A stretch of DNA of 64,000 nt from JAFALK01 sp042701975 (GCA_042701975.1 CP170561.1:4278001-4342000), one strand, 5' to 3'. Counted from the stretch's first letter, positions 43,712 to 59,875 are shown. The notes: a model not told the origin generated them from the letters alone. Numbers and translations: made by a program.

Positions 43712-45561
43712 GTTTTCGCCAGGCGCTGCTGCATCGGCGCATCGATGTCCACATAGCGCCAGGCGCTGCGGATGAAGGTGTTGTGGTGATAGCCAATCAC
43801 CCAGGGCTGGGCCAGATCGGTGAAGAGGCGGTGCACATGCACCTTGTAGGGCATGTAGGCCACGAGCAGCTTCTTGGCTTCCAGGAAGGCCGCCTCGCGC
43901 TCGGGGCCGTCAGGCATCGGCCGCTGCCTTTCGAAGACGCGGTTGTAGGCAGGCAGGTCGAAGCGCGCGTGGTTGGCGTCGCCCTTGGCCGGACCGTAGG
44001 CGAGCACGAGCAAGTCGCTGCCATCCGGCGATCCGCCCCAGCCCATGCCCCACATCTGCAGCTTGCCGGCGCTCGACGCCTTGAGGTTCTCGGCCTGGGC
44101 CGCAACCCGAAAACGCATGCGGATGCCGATGACCGTCATGTTCTTGTGCCACTGCTCGGCCAGTTGGCGCGACAGCTGGTCAGGCTGGGTCGCATATTCA
44201 AGTTCGAGCGGCGCACCATCGGGCCGTTCGCGCCAGCCGTCGCCGTCTCGATCGACATAGCCGTAGAGGTCGAGTAGGGCCTGTGCGCGCACCGGATCGA
44301 AGTCGCTCATCTCGCTCTTGAAGGCCGGGTCGTAGCCACTCGCGCAGGGCGCAATCAGGCTCTGGCCGGGGATGGCCTGGTTGTTGCGCACGACGCGGAT
44401 TTCCTTCTCGATGTCCACGGCCAGCGAGATCGCGCGGCGCAGGGCGACCTTCTCCGGCGTGTAGCCGCCCACGACTGGATCCTCCAGATTGAAGTAGCTG
44501 AAGAAGTTGTAGGCGCGCGGATAGCGCAGCATCCGGATCTGGCGCTTGGCCAGGTTGGGCGCGAGCTTACCGTTGGGCATCGCAACGTTGGCGAAAGCCG
44601 ACGGCACGTCCTCGATCAGCTCGTGCTCGCCGTTCAGGAACGCGAGCCAGCGCGGCTGGCTTTCCTCGATGATCGAGATCTCCACACGATCGACCAGCGG
44701 CAGGCGCTTGCCCTGGAGCGCCGCCACCGCCGCAGCGGCCATCGCGTCGCCGGGCTGCGCTTCCTCGTCGTAGTAGAGCTCGCGGAAGTTCGGATTCTTC
44801 TCCAGCACGATCTTCGATGCGCGCAGCCAGGCCGCCAGGCGAAACGGCCCCGTGCCGACCGGGTGCTCGGCGATGCGGTCGCCGTAGTACTCGACCACCT
44901 CGCGGGCCACCGCGCCGGCCCAGGCACTGTCGGTCAGATTGAGCAGGAAGCGGGGCGCGGACTGCCCGAGCTTGATCTGGAAGGTGTAGCGGTCGAGCAC
45001 GCGCAGGCCCTCGACCTCACGGTCGTAATCGAAGTCGCGCCGGTGCTTGAGGGCTTCCTGGCGCAATTCCGACAGGCCCAGCACCTTGGCGTCTTCAAGC
45101 AGGAACAGGAAGTTGGCCGTGTGCTTCGGGTCGTAGAGCCGCTTGTAGGAATAGACATAGTCGGCCGCCACCAGTTCGCGCTTGCGGCCCTTGAAAGCAG
45201 GATCGTCGGCAAAGTAGATCCCCGGCTTCACGCGGAAGACGAAGGTCTTGTAGTCGCTGCTGACCTCGGGCATCGCCACCAGCGTGTTGGGGCGCATCTG
45301 CCCCGGCGCACCCAGGAAGGCGAACTGCAAAGGCGCGTCGAAGATCTCCGAGGCAATCGTGTTCGAGGTGCCGCTGATGTCGGCCGGATCAAAACCGGTC
45401 TCGGCCGTCGCCACCGCGTAGCGCAAAACCTTCTGGCCCGGTGCGGCCGGCGGCAGCGATGCGGGCACTGCCGCCAGAGCGGCTTTCGCATGGCCGAGGG
45501 GGCTGGTGGCGGCCGCGGCAACGGCGGCCATCGTGCGCCCGAACAGGTCGCGTCGGTGCAT
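43708..45561 (-). CDS. ABC transporter substrate-binding protein, family 5
   Basis: A 617-residue periplasmic solute-binding protein of the peptide/oligosaccharide class (SBP_bac_5). A twin-Arg-like leader (HRRDLFGRTMAAVAAA) precedes the mature domain. Family signatures include VFRVKPGIYFADDP, YTFQIKL, PVGTGPFRL and the RRAISLAVD region. No permease or ATPase genes adjoin it, so it must use components encoded elsewhere or serve another role. It is the first gene of the operon with a ROK kinase, CutC and M81 peptidase, and has an AGGAGG site. The ligand may be a sugar-peptide; that is inference. Confidence 0.88.
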   Translation of the reverse strand: MHRRDLFGRTMAAVAAAATSPLGHAKAALAAVPASLPPAAPGQKVLRYAVATAETGFDPADISGTSNTIASEIFDAPLQFAFLGAPGQMRPNTLVAMPEVSSDYKTFVFRVKPGIYFADDPAFKGRKRELVAADYVYSYKRLYDPKHTANFLFLLEDAKVLGLSELRQEALKHRRDFDYDREVEGLRVLDRYTFQIKLGQSAPRFLLNLTDSAWAGAVAREVVEYYGDRIAEHPVGTGPFRLAAWLRASKIVLEKNPNFRELYYDEEAQPGDAMAAAAVAALQGKRLPLVDRVEISIIEESQPRWLAFLNGEHELIEDVPSAFANVAMPNGKLAPNLAKRQIRMLRYPRAYNFFSYFNLEDPVVGGYTPEKVALRRAISLAVDIEKEIRVVRNNQAIPGQSLIAPCASGYDPAFKSEMSDFDPVRAQALLDLYGYVDRDGDGWRERPDGAPLELEYATQPDQLSRQLAEQWHKNMTVIGIRMRFRVAAQAENLKASSAGKLQMWGMGWGGSPDGSDLLVLAYGPAKGDANHARFDLPAYNRVFERQRPMPDGPEREAAFLEAKKLLVAYMPYKVHVHRLFTDLAQPWVIGYHHNTFIRSAWRYVDIDAPMQQRLAKT

Positions 45562-45621
45562 ACGGGGCGACTCCTCCTGAAAGCTCGCGAGCTCGCGAGG
45601 CGCAGCAGTCTAGCAGCCAGT

Positions 45622-46632
45622 TCAGAGCCGACTGGAGGCAACGACCCGATGCACAAACTCCAGTTTTTCCACCACAGCCGTGGGCACTGTGAATGGATAG
45701 CTGTCCGCCATCCCCAGGCTGCGATCCATCGCGTTGACGAACTGCGAGACCGGCAGCCATTGCTTGATCAATGCGGGCGCCAGCGACTGCAGATGATCAA
45801 GCGGGCATGGCGCTACGCCGCCCTCAAGCCGAAATCCCCACGCCGCCGCAGTTTCCAGCCCATCCAGGATGTGCAGGTAATGTGCCCAGCACTCCGCCCA
45901 GTCCTCCCACGGATGCGAGCTGGCATAGGCGCTGATGAAGGACTGCGACCAGTCGGCCACCGGCTCGGCGTAGTGGCGCTCCAAAGCCTGCCCGTAGTCG
46001 AGTCGCTCGTCACCGAAGAGGAGGCGGTATTCGTCGAGCCATGGCGTTGGAGCAATCAGCCGGTCCCAGAAGTGATGGCCAGACTCGTGCCGGAAATGCC
46101 CCAGCAGCGTGCGGTACGGCTCGTTCATGCGCGCGCGCATCTGCTCGCGGCTGGCATCGTCGGCTTCGGCCATGTTGATGGTGATGACGCCGTGGTCGTG
46201 GCCGGTCAGCACGGGCTCACTCGAACCCTCTCCATCGACAAAGCGAAAGGACAGCCCGTCCGTCGGCAGGCCGAGCACCCGCAGGCCGTAGAAGAGCCGG
46301 CGCTTGGCCTGCTCCAGCGCGGCCCAGCGTGTGCGGGTTTCGGGCCGGTCAAGATCGGGACGCAGCTGCGTCGTGCCGCAGCACAGGCACAGCGTCGAAG
46401 CCGAACCCACCGGCACCGTCCAGTTGCAGACCCGCTCGCCGACGTAGTTGGCGCAGGGCCGCTGTGCGGCACCTGCGGGGCCAAGGCGGCGCCAGTCGTC
46501 GTCGTCCACCGCTTCGAAGGACACCATGGCCAGCTCGTCCGGCACGAAACCCAGCACCGCATCGCAGGCGTCGCAGCGCGTGTTCTCGAAGAAGACGCGC
46601 TGGCCGCAGCGGCTGCAGTGGAGCCTGCGCAC
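45622..46632 (-). CDS. zinc-ribbon metallopeptidase-like protein
   Basis: A 336-residue cytoplasmic protein read from a GTG at 46632, two bases after the SDR stop. Two zinc ribbons lie at the N-terminus (CSRCGQ ... CDAC, then CNW ... CLCCGT). A gluzincin-like site follows, RHESGHHFWDRL (HExGH), with a downstream acidic helix, DWAECWAHYLHILD. This is the putative zinc-binding metallopeptidase family (PF10005), common in proteobacteria but uncharacterised. It is the last gene of a four-gene minus-strand operon. Confidence 0.85.
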   Translation of the reverse strand: MRRLHCSRCGQRVFFENTRCDACDAVLGFVPDELAMVSFEAVDDDDWRRLGPAGAAQRPCANYVGERVCNWTVPVGSASTLCLCCGTTQLRPDLDRPETRTRWAALEQAKRRLFYGLRVLGLPTDGLSFRFVDGEGSSEPVLTGHDHGVITINMAEADDASREQMRARMNEPYRTLLGHFRHESGHHFWDRLIAPTPWLDEYRLLFGDERLDYGQALERHYAEPVADWSQSFISAYASSHPWEDWAECWAHYLHILDGLETAAAWGFRLEGGVAPCPLDHLQSLAPALIKQWLPVSQFVNAMDRSLGMADSYPFTVPTAVVEKLEFVHRVVASSRL

Positions 46633-46634
46633 GG

Positions 46635-47534
46635 CTAGATCTCGCCCACCGTGCCAGTCACGGGCAGCACGATGCCCGTGATGTAGCCGGCGCAGACGGG
46701 CGAAGCAAGGAAGACGTAGGCGGGCGAAAGTTCTTCGGGTTGCGCGGCACGGTGCATGTCGGTGTTGCTGCCGAACTCGGCCACATTGTCTGCGTCTGCA
46801 TCGGCCGGGTTCAGCGGTGTCCAGACCGGCCCGGGCGCCACGGCATTCACGCGGATGCCCTGGTGCAGCACGTTCTGCGCCAGCGCCTTGGTGAAGGCGT
46901 GGATGGCGCCCTTGGTGGCCGAGTAGTCGAGCAGCTTGGGCGAGCCGCGCAGGCCCGTGACCGAGCCGGTGTTGATGATGCTGGATCCGCGCCCCAGGTG
47001 CGGCAGCGCGGCCTTGGCCATGTGAAAGTAGCCGTAGACGTTGGTGCGCAGGGTTTCGTCGAAGCGTTCCTCGGTGATGTCGGTCAGCTCGTCCGCGTGC
47101 TCCTGGAAGGCTGCGTTGTTGACCAGCACGTCGAGCTTGCCGAAAGCATCCACGGCGGCGCGCACAGCGCGTTCGCAGAAGTCCGGGTCCTTGACGTCGC
47201 CGGGCAGCAGCAGGCACTGGCGGCCCTCCTCTTCCACCAGGCGCTGAGTCTCCTGCGCGTCGCTGTCTTCGTCGAGGTAGACGATGGCGACGTCCGCACC
47301 TTCACGCGCGAACAGCACGGCCACGGCGCGGCCAATGCCGGAATCGCCGCCGGTGATCAGGGCTGTCATGTGTGCCAGCTTGGCACTGCCGATGTAGTCC
47401 GGCGCCAGAAAGCGCGGCTGCAGCAGCAGGGCGGATTCCAGGCCGGGTTTCTCCAGCGTCTGCGCGGGCAAGGTTGCAGGTTGTTCGCGCGCGCCGGCCT
47501 GTACAGCCGCTGCACGAGGGTTCGATTTAGCCAT
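46635..47534 (-). CDS. SDR oxidoreductase, general-stress type
   Basis: A 299-residue short-chain dehydrogenase. The NAD(P)-binding TGGDSGIGRAVA is near residue 62, NNAAFQ near 140, and the catalytic Ser and YSATKGA (YxxxK) near 190-210. The extra 50-residue N-terminus marks the YhdF/YdaD-like general-stress subgroup. The substrate is unknown. AGGAG precedes the ATG inside the end of the topoisomerase gene, and the peptidase gene follows after two bases. Confidence 0.9.
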   Translation of the reverse strand: MAKSNPRAAAVQAGAREQPATLPAQTLEKPGLESALLLQPRFLAPDYIGSAKLAHMTALITGGDSGIGRAVAVLFAREGADVAIVYLDEDSDAQETQRLVEEEGRQCLLLPGDVKDPDFCERAVRAAVDAFGKLDVLVNNAAFQEHADELTDITEERFDETLRTNVYGYFHMAKAALPHLGRGSSIINTGSVTGLRGSPKLLDYSATKGAIHAFTKALAQNVLHQGIRVNAVAPGPVWTPLNPADADADNVAEFGSNTDMHRAAQPEELSPAYVFLASPVCAGYITGIVLPVTGTVGEI

Positions 47535-47538
47535 GATC

Positions 47539-48639
47539 TCAATCTCCTGTTCGACGGCCGCGGTGCTCGCTGCCCAGGAAGAGCAACAGGCGCTGTTCCT
47601 GCAGGCGCAGCCCGCTGCCGGGCCGTCGCGGATGCAGTTGCTTCAGGCGCTTGCGGGCGGTGGCCGCGGCATCGGCATCGCGCGAGCACAGCTCACGCCA
47701 CAGCGCCTGCACGGCCGGATGCACATAGGACCGCTTGCACACCGCCGGCGTGTTGCCCAGCCGCGCCGCCACTTCGGCCAGTACCGATTTCGCGGCCTTG
47801 GCGTTGAAGCGGGTCCGCTCGTCCTGCTCGCAAGCCTGGCGGGTGAGCTCCAGCGCCAGCACGCTGGCATGCCAGGTGCGGAAGTCCTTGGCGGTGAAGC
47901 CGGCGCCGCCCGCCGCTGCGCTCAAGTAACGGTTCACGTCAGCTGATGAAACGCCGCGCACCTCGCCGGTCTCGTCCTGGTACTGGAAGAGATCACGGCC
48001 CGGCAGGCGCTGGCAGCGGCGCACGATGCGCGCCAGCCGGGCGTCTTGCAGGGTGATGTCCTGGCGCACGCCGCTCTTGCCGCGGAAGTTCAGGCGCAGC
48101 TCGTCGCCATTCACGCGGGCATGAGGGTTGCGCAGCGTCGTGAGGCCGTAGGAGCCATTGCTGCGCGCGTATTCCTCGTTGCCCACGCGCAGCAAGGCCT
48201 TGTCCAGCAGGCGCATCAGGCCGGCCAGCAGCACCTCGCGGCTCAAGCGCGGCCCCGATCGCAGGTCGCGTGCCACGCGGCCCCGCAGCCTGGGCAGAGC
48301 CAGGCCGAAATCGAGCAGCTGCGCAAACTTGTCGGTATCGCGCGCCACGCGCCACTCCGGGTGATAGCGGTACTGCTTGCGGCCACGCGCATCGCGGCCG
48401 GTGGCCTGCAGGTGGCCGTTGGGCAGCGGGCAGATCCACACGTCGCGGTAGGCGGGCGGGATCGCGAGCTTGCGGATGCGCTGGATCTCATCGCCGTCGC
48501 GCAGCCACAAGCCGTCGCTGGCCCGATAGCCGAAGCCGTGCCCGCGCCGCACGCGGCGGATGCCGGGCATCTCGTCGCTCACCAGCACCAGGCGAGCGCC
48601 TTCGCCGCCGCTGCTACTCGGTCTGGGGCCAGTCGGCAT
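47539..48639 (-). CDS. DNA topoisomerase IB (poxvirus-type)
   Basis: A 366-residue type IB topoisomerase that relaxes supercoils through a 3'-phosphotyrosyl intermediate. The N-terminal domain has RRGHGFGYRASDG and IPPAYRDVWICP. The catalytic domain has KDFRTWHASVLA and the tyrosine in KRSYVHPAV near residue 320. It starts at 48639, overlapping the upstream gene by 26 bases with no clear ribosome site, so coupling is likely. The bacterial family is a mostly accessory, laterally spread enzyme. Confidence 0.9.
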   Translation of the reverse strand: MPTGPRPSSSGGEGARLVLVSDEMPGIRRVRRGHGFGYRASDGLWLRDGDEIQRIRKLAIPPAYRDVWICPLPNGHLQATGRDARGRKQYRYHPEWRVARDTDKFAQLLDFGLALPRLRGRVARDLRSGPRLSREVLLAGLMRLLDKALLRVGNEEYARSNGSYGLTTLRNPHARVNGDELRLNFRGKSGVRQDITLQDARLARIVRRCQRLPGRDLFQYQDETGEVRGVSSADVNRYLSAAAGGAGFTAKDFRTWHASVLALELTRQACEQDERTRFNAKAAKSVLAEVAARLGNTPAVCKRSYVHPAVQALWRELCSRDADAAATARKRLKQLHPRRPGSGLRLQEQRLLLFLGSEHRGRRTGD

Positions 48640-48922
48640 GATCGGGGCGCTCGCGTTCGCGGCGGTCGTCGCGGCCGGCTTCAAGCACGGTCGTGCCCGC
48701 GCCGTCAAAGACGAAGGCGTGGCGCAGCTGCGGCCCGAATTCGTCGAGGTGGTGCAGCACGTCGGCCATGCTGGTGCAGTCGATCTGGCGTTCGACGCCG
48801 TCCTCGCCTTCCAGCAGGTAGCGCAGGGTCAGGCGGCGCGTCGGCGCCGGCTCGTGCAAATCGGGATCGGTCAGCCAGACGGCGCCGGGCTCGAAGTCCT
48901 GCATCTTCATCATGGGTTTCAT
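48614..48922 (-). CDS. small hypothetical protein upstream of topoisomerase IB
   Basis: A 102-residue soluble, acidic protein. The start at 48922 (MKPMMKMQDFEPGAVWL) follows AAGGA; a longer form from 48973 would add a Lys/Arg-rich N-terminus. It contains RRLTLRYLLEGEDGVERQID and DVLHHLDEFGPQLRHAFVFD, an alpha/beta pattern with no family I recognise. It is the first gene of the topoisomerase-SDR-peptidase operon and overlaps topoisomerase by 26 bases. Confidence 0.6.
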   Translation of the reverse strand: MKPMMKMQDFEPGAVWLTDPDLHEPAPTRRLTLRYLLEGEDGVERQIDCTSMADVLHHLDEFGPQLRHAFVFDGAGTTVLEAGRDDRRERERPDHADWPQTE

Positions 48923-49064
48923 CGCCTTCCTTCGCTTGTTGGCCCGCAGGAAGCGGTACCGCTTGACGGACATCTCGGGGGCCCTCCGTGGCTGGACGAC
49001 GCCCCGTGTTCCAGTTATGGCGCGGGCGCATGGCAGCGCCTGTCAGGCGGCGCGTGAGCGGCCC

Positions 49065-49071
49065 GTAGGAC
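49065..49071 (-). promoter_or_regulatory. GTAGGAC element in divergent spacer
   Basis: GTAGGAC followed by ACCGTC lies 143 bases upstream of the minus-strand operon start and 131 bases before the poly-HAMP kinase. Near-matches GTAGGAA (49095), CCTAC (49106) and GTCCTAT (49129) follow within 65 bases. This is the densest cluster in the window. Confidence 0.4.
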
Positions 49072-49201
49072 ACCGTCCGGGCGCGGCGTTAGGCGTAGGA
49101 AGCGACCTACACACAAGTGCGGACCGCAGTCCTATAGTGGCCGCTGGCTTCATTGCAGCAAGCCCGTGCACGGATTCGATCAACCTAGAGACGGGTGATT
49201 C

Positions 49202-55545
<6,344 letters not shown>

Positions 55546-55549
<4 letters not shown>

Positions 55550-58128
55550 ACGCGCCCTCCGCCCTCCTCGCCATGACCGAACAGCAAGGCGCAGGCCAGC
55601 CTTCACCGCAAGGCGCGGACACGTTCGAGATCCGCCCCAGTGGCGGGCTGCCCGTCAACATCCTGCTGGTGGACGACGACCCGGCCAACCTCGTCGTGCT
55701 CGAGACCGTGCTGGAGAGCCCCGACTACCGGCTGGTACGCGCCTACTCGGCCGACCAGGCGCTGCTGGCGCTGATGGAGCAGGAGTTCGCGCTGTTGATC
55801 CTCGATGTGCACATGCCCGGCATGAGCGGCTTCGAGCTCGCGCAGATGATCAAGGATCGCAAGCGCACGGCCCACCTGCCGATCATCTTCCTGACCGCCT
55901 ACTACGACCGCGACCAGCACATGACGGAGGGCTACGGCAGCGGCGCTGTGGACTTCCTGAACAAGCCCGTCAACCCAACGGTGCTGCGCTCCAAGGTCGC
56001 CGTGTTCGCCGAGCTGCACCGCAAGGATCGCGCGATCCGGCTCAGCAACCTGGCGCTGCAGCGCGAAGTCGACGAACGCCGGCAGGCAGAGCAGCGCCTG
56101 TCGGAGCTGAACGAGACGCTGGAGCTGCGCGTGGCCGAACGCGGCGAGGCGCTGCGCGCGGCCGACCGCCGTCTGCAGGCGATGCTGGGCAGCATCTCCG
56201 ACGGCCTCATGCTGCTGGACGAGCACTGGCGCTTCAGCTACCTGAATGAGCCTGGCGCGCAACTGCTGGAAGCGCGCATGGAACACATGCAGGGCGCCGG
56301 CCTGTGGACGCTGTTCCCGCAGCTGCTGGGCACGGCCTTCGAGCGCGGCCTGCGCGAGGCCGCGGCATCGAGCAGCAGCATGTCCTTCGAGGCTCAGCTG
56401 CCCGGCAGCACGCGCTGGCTGCAATGCCACTGCTATCCGTCGACGGACGGGCTGTCCGTCTACTTCCACGACATCAGCAACCGGCGCGAGCTCGAGGAGC
56501 GGCGCGAGCATCTGCTCGCCGCCGAGCAAGCCGCGCGCTCGGAAGGCGAACGCCTCGTGCGCACCAAAGACGAGTTCCTCGCCCTGCTCAGCCACGAGCT
56601 GCGCACGCCGCTGGCGGCCATCCTCGGCTGGACCAATGTGCTGTTGCGCACCGACGTGGACGCCAGCACGGCGCGCCGCGGCGTCGAGGCCATCGCGCGC
56701 AACACGCGGCTGCAGGCGCAGCTCGTGTCAGACCTGCTGGACATGAGTCGCATCAGCTCCGGCAAGCTGAACATGAACATCGAGTGCGTGGATCTCAACG
56801 AGATCGCCGCCGCCGTCGGCGAGACCGCCGACCTCGCCTGCGCGGAGAAGCAGCTGCGCTTCGAGCTGGCGCTGGACAGTGACGCGCCGCTCTTGATGAT
56901 GGGCGACCCGGGCCGCGTCATGCAGATCATCAGTAACCTGGTGACCAACGCGATCAAGTTCACGCCGGCTGGCGGCCTGGTGTCCATCGCCACCAGCCGC
57001 ATCAAGCACGAGGCCGAGCTGCGCGTGACCGACACTGGCCTCGGCATCGAGCCCGGCTTCCTGCCGCTGCTGTTCGACCGCTTCAGCCAGGCTGACGGCT
57101 CGGCCGCGCGCCAGCACGGAGGGCTGGGCTTGGGGCTCTCCATCGTCAAGAGCCTGGTGGAACAGCACGGCGGCAAGGTCTACGCCAGCAGCGACGGACC
57201 GGGCCGCGGCGCCACCTTCTGCGTGCGCTTCATCCTGGCCGAGCTCGACGCCACGGCCGTGCTGCACGAAGCGCCCGAAAGCGCCATGGGCACGCTCGGC
57301 ATCACCCCTTCGCGCGCGCCTCATGGCACGGGCTTCGAAGCCAGCCAGCAGGGCATCCGTATCCTGCTGGTGGAAGATCACCCCGATGTGCTGGAGGTCG
57401 GCCGCCGCCTGCTCTGCGAATCAGGCGCGACGGTCAGCGCTGTCTCCTCCGCCGATGCGGCTTTGCAGCTGCTGCGTACCGATCGCTTCGACGTGCTGCT
57501 GAGCGACCTCGGCCTGCCCGGCATGGACGGCTACGAGCTGATCACCAAGGTGCGCCAGGAGCTGGGCTTCACGGCCGAGCAACTTCCGGCCGCTGCCGTC
57601 ACCGCCTTCCTGCGCGAGCAGGATCAACGCCGCGCGCTGGACAGTGGCTTCCAGCGCTGCCTGCAGAAGCCCTTCACGCAGGCCAGCCTGGCGCGCACGG
57701 TGGTGGCGCTGGCGCGCTTGCGCGCCCAGCCTGCGCGAGCCGTACCGGCCGCTGCCAATGCCGGCGCCGCGCTGAGCGTTCTTTTCGTCGAAGACAACGC
57801 CGATCTGCGCGAGCAGATCGGCTGGATGCTCGGCGAGGAAGGCTTGGAGGTGACCCTGTGCGCCAGCGCCGAGGAAGCCATCGCGGCGTACAAGCGGTCG
57901 CGCTTCGACCTGCTGATCACGGACATCAGCCTGCCCAGCATGAATGGCGTGGAACTGGCCAAGAAGGTGCTGGCCCGCAAGCCCGACGCGTGGGTGATCT
58001 TCTCCACTGGCTACACGATGCATGAACACTTGCGCGAGCTGGGCCGGCATGTGCGGGTGCTGGGCAAGCCTTGTGAGCCGGATGAGCTGCATGAGCTCAT
58101 TGAGCAGGTGCGGGCGAGCGTTCAGTAG
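55546..58128 (+). CDS. hybrid histidine kinase REC-PAS-HisKA-HATPase-REC-REC
   Basis: An 860-residue soluble protein starting at an ATG that overlaps the previous stop. Order: receiver with D87 (LILDVHMPGM), coiled coil, PAS-like domain (about 205-320), HisKA with H350 (LSHELRTPLAAIL), HATPase_c (about 445-560) with VTNAIKF and DTGLGIEPG, then receivers with D654 and D793. The N-terminal receiver suggests that the poly-HAMP kinase could phosphorylate it, and six receivers in the pair point to a multistep phosphorelay. No output regulator adjoins, so the final target is unknown. A diverged copy of the last 45 codons lies at 63487-63641. Confidence 0.92.
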
Positions 58129-59690
58129 CGCCGGCGTGAGCCTTGCCCCAGGCTGGACCGGCCTTTGCGGCGGCTGAATCCCAGCGCAAGACATCCAGCA
58201 ACCGCGAGCGCGATAGACGTAGGTTCCGGCACATCGTTGATCAGAAACCTGATGTGGTTGCTGTCATCCGGTCGGGTGGCGCCGAGGTTCGTCACTGCGC
58301 AGCCCCAGTCGTCGTCCGGCAGGCCATTGCAATCCGAAAAGCCGTTCCACAGGTCGATCGTGCCTGCCACCGTGGTCGTGAAGCTCCAGTCCATCAGGAC
58401 CGGATTCGTGCCCAGCGGGTTCCACCATCCCGGCACGGACGAAATGTTCTCCCAGGTGAAATCGCCGGTCCCGCTTCCAAAGAGATGCACGTCCATGCCG
58501 AGCAAGTGCTCGGTGGGGTCGACGTTGCTGCTGCCCAAGGTCAGGAAGCGCAAGGTATCGCCGACGTGCACGTTGGAAAGGTCCGTGCCCGGCGCTGGCG
58601 CCAAGGTCAGCACCAGGCCGGCTCGCGACGGAGCGGCAAAGGTGAGAAGGAGCAGCAGCGTGGCAACGCAGGACGCGAAACGTCTGGGTCTGGCGCTCGT
58701 GCGTCGAGCCCTTGCCCGCAGGCAGGACAGCAGAAGCAGGCCCGCAGCGACGAGCGCCAGTGAACTGGGCTCGGGAACGGCTTGCACGTCGTCCAGGTAG
58801 GCCTGCGTGTAGTCGAAGCCGCTGTCCGAAGTGACGCTCAGCTCCGACAAGGAGATCGCCGTGTCGCCCAGGTGCAGGCCCGTCACGCCGTTCCAGGCCA
58901 GCGTGTGGCTGAGGTCGGCAAAGCCAGCGGCAGTGGCCCCATGGGCGAATTCGTCGCAGATGAGACTCCAGAACGTGGAGCACATGACGCCGGCCGTGCC
59001 GCCTGCACCCACCGAGGCGCCCAGCGCGAGCGTCATGGGCGCGCCGACCACCACGCTTGTGCTGAAGTCATAGATCCCGAAGTTGTCCTGCTGGTCCGAG
59101 TTGGTGACCGAATGGAACCCAACGCCCGAAAGATCGGCGTTCTTGAAGAAGCGCAGGTCCCAGTCGTAGATGCGGAAGCCGCTGGCCGTTCCGCCCTGCA
59201 GCACGCTCGTGTTGACCCCGGTCGAGCCGTCCAGCCGGATCTGGAAATCCATCGTGACCACGGTGCCAGCGGCCAGGCCTGCCACGTTCCACACGAGCGA
59301 CTCCTTGAAACTGCCGGCGGCGTAGCCGTAGCCCGAGGCGCCGCCGGGGTCGAGAACGTCGCGACCTGTGCCCTGCACGGAGGCTGCGCCGTAGACCGAC
59401 AGATGCAAGGCGCCCGGCCCGACGACAGCCGTGCCGGTACCACCGGCCGATTCGGTCAGGTTCACGCCAGGGCCAAGAACCGTTGCCTGGTTGGTGACCT
59501 GCAGCGGCGTGAACGGGTTCGTGCTGTTGGCCACCACATTGGCCGGCGACTGAGACACCGTGCCCGAGTACATGCTGGCGTTGGCGCCCGCCGTGGCGGT
59601 GGCCGAGTAATCGGCATAGGCCGACGGCGCGGCGGCGGCAAGCAAGGCGGCCAACGCGGGGCCGATCAAACGAGTAGGCACAGCTTTCAT
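58122..59690 (-). CDS. double PEP-CTERM secreted protein (apparent fusion)
   Basis: A 522-residue ORF with a signal peptide (IGPALAALLAAAAPSAYADY). Residues about 25-300 form one beta-rich domain ending in a full PEP-CTERM sorting signal: VPEPSSLALVAAGLLLL from residue 305, then Arg-rich. Directly after comes a second hydrophobic leader (CVATLLLLLTFAAPSRAG, about 340-358), a second beta-rich domain, and another PEP-CTERM signal, VPEPTSIALAVAGCLAL from residue 487, with a basic tail. PEP-CTERM signals are cut by exosortase. Two complete precursors in one frame, without a start codon between, point to a gene fusion by deletion. GGAGGG precedes the ATG. The gene ends seven bases inside the kinase 3' end. 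Confidence 0.85.
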   Translation of the reverse strand: MKAVPTRLIGPALAALLAAAAPSAYADYSATATAGANASMYSGTVSQSPANVVANSTNPFTPLQVTNQATVLGPGVNLTESAGGTGTAVVGPGALHLSVYGAASVQGTGRDVLDPGGASGYGYAAGSFKESLVWNVAGLAAGTVVTMDFQIRLDGSTGVNTSVLQGGTASGFRIYDWDLRFFKNADLSGVGFHSVTNSDQQDNFGIYDFSTSVVVGAPMTLALGASVGAGGTAGVMCSTFWSLICDEFAHGATAAGFADLSHTLAWNGVTGLHLGDTAISLSELSVTSDSGFDYTQAYLDDVQAVPEPSSLALVAAGLLLLSCLRARARRTSARPRRFASCVATLLLLLTFAAPSRAGLVLTLAPAPGTDLSNVHVGDTLRFLTLGSSNVDPTEHLLGMDVHLFGSGTGDFTWENISSVPGWWNPLGTNPVLMDWSFTTTVAGTIDLWNGFSDCNGLPDDDWGCAVTNLGATRPDDSNHIRFLINDVPEPTSIALAVAGCLALGFSRRKGRSSLGQGSRRRY

Positions 59691-59875
59691 CACGCATCCC
59701 TCCAGCGCCCGGCGGAATGCCGGGTCCTCCAGTACAGATGCGCAAGCGCGCTTGATTTCGGACACGGCCCTCGAAACTTTCTGATGAGGGGAAACCCGAT
59801 CAGCTCCGATCAACTGTGAACAATCCCATCGCGCCGGGCCGCAGCCCGCCGCATGGCCGTGCCACACTTGAGTTC

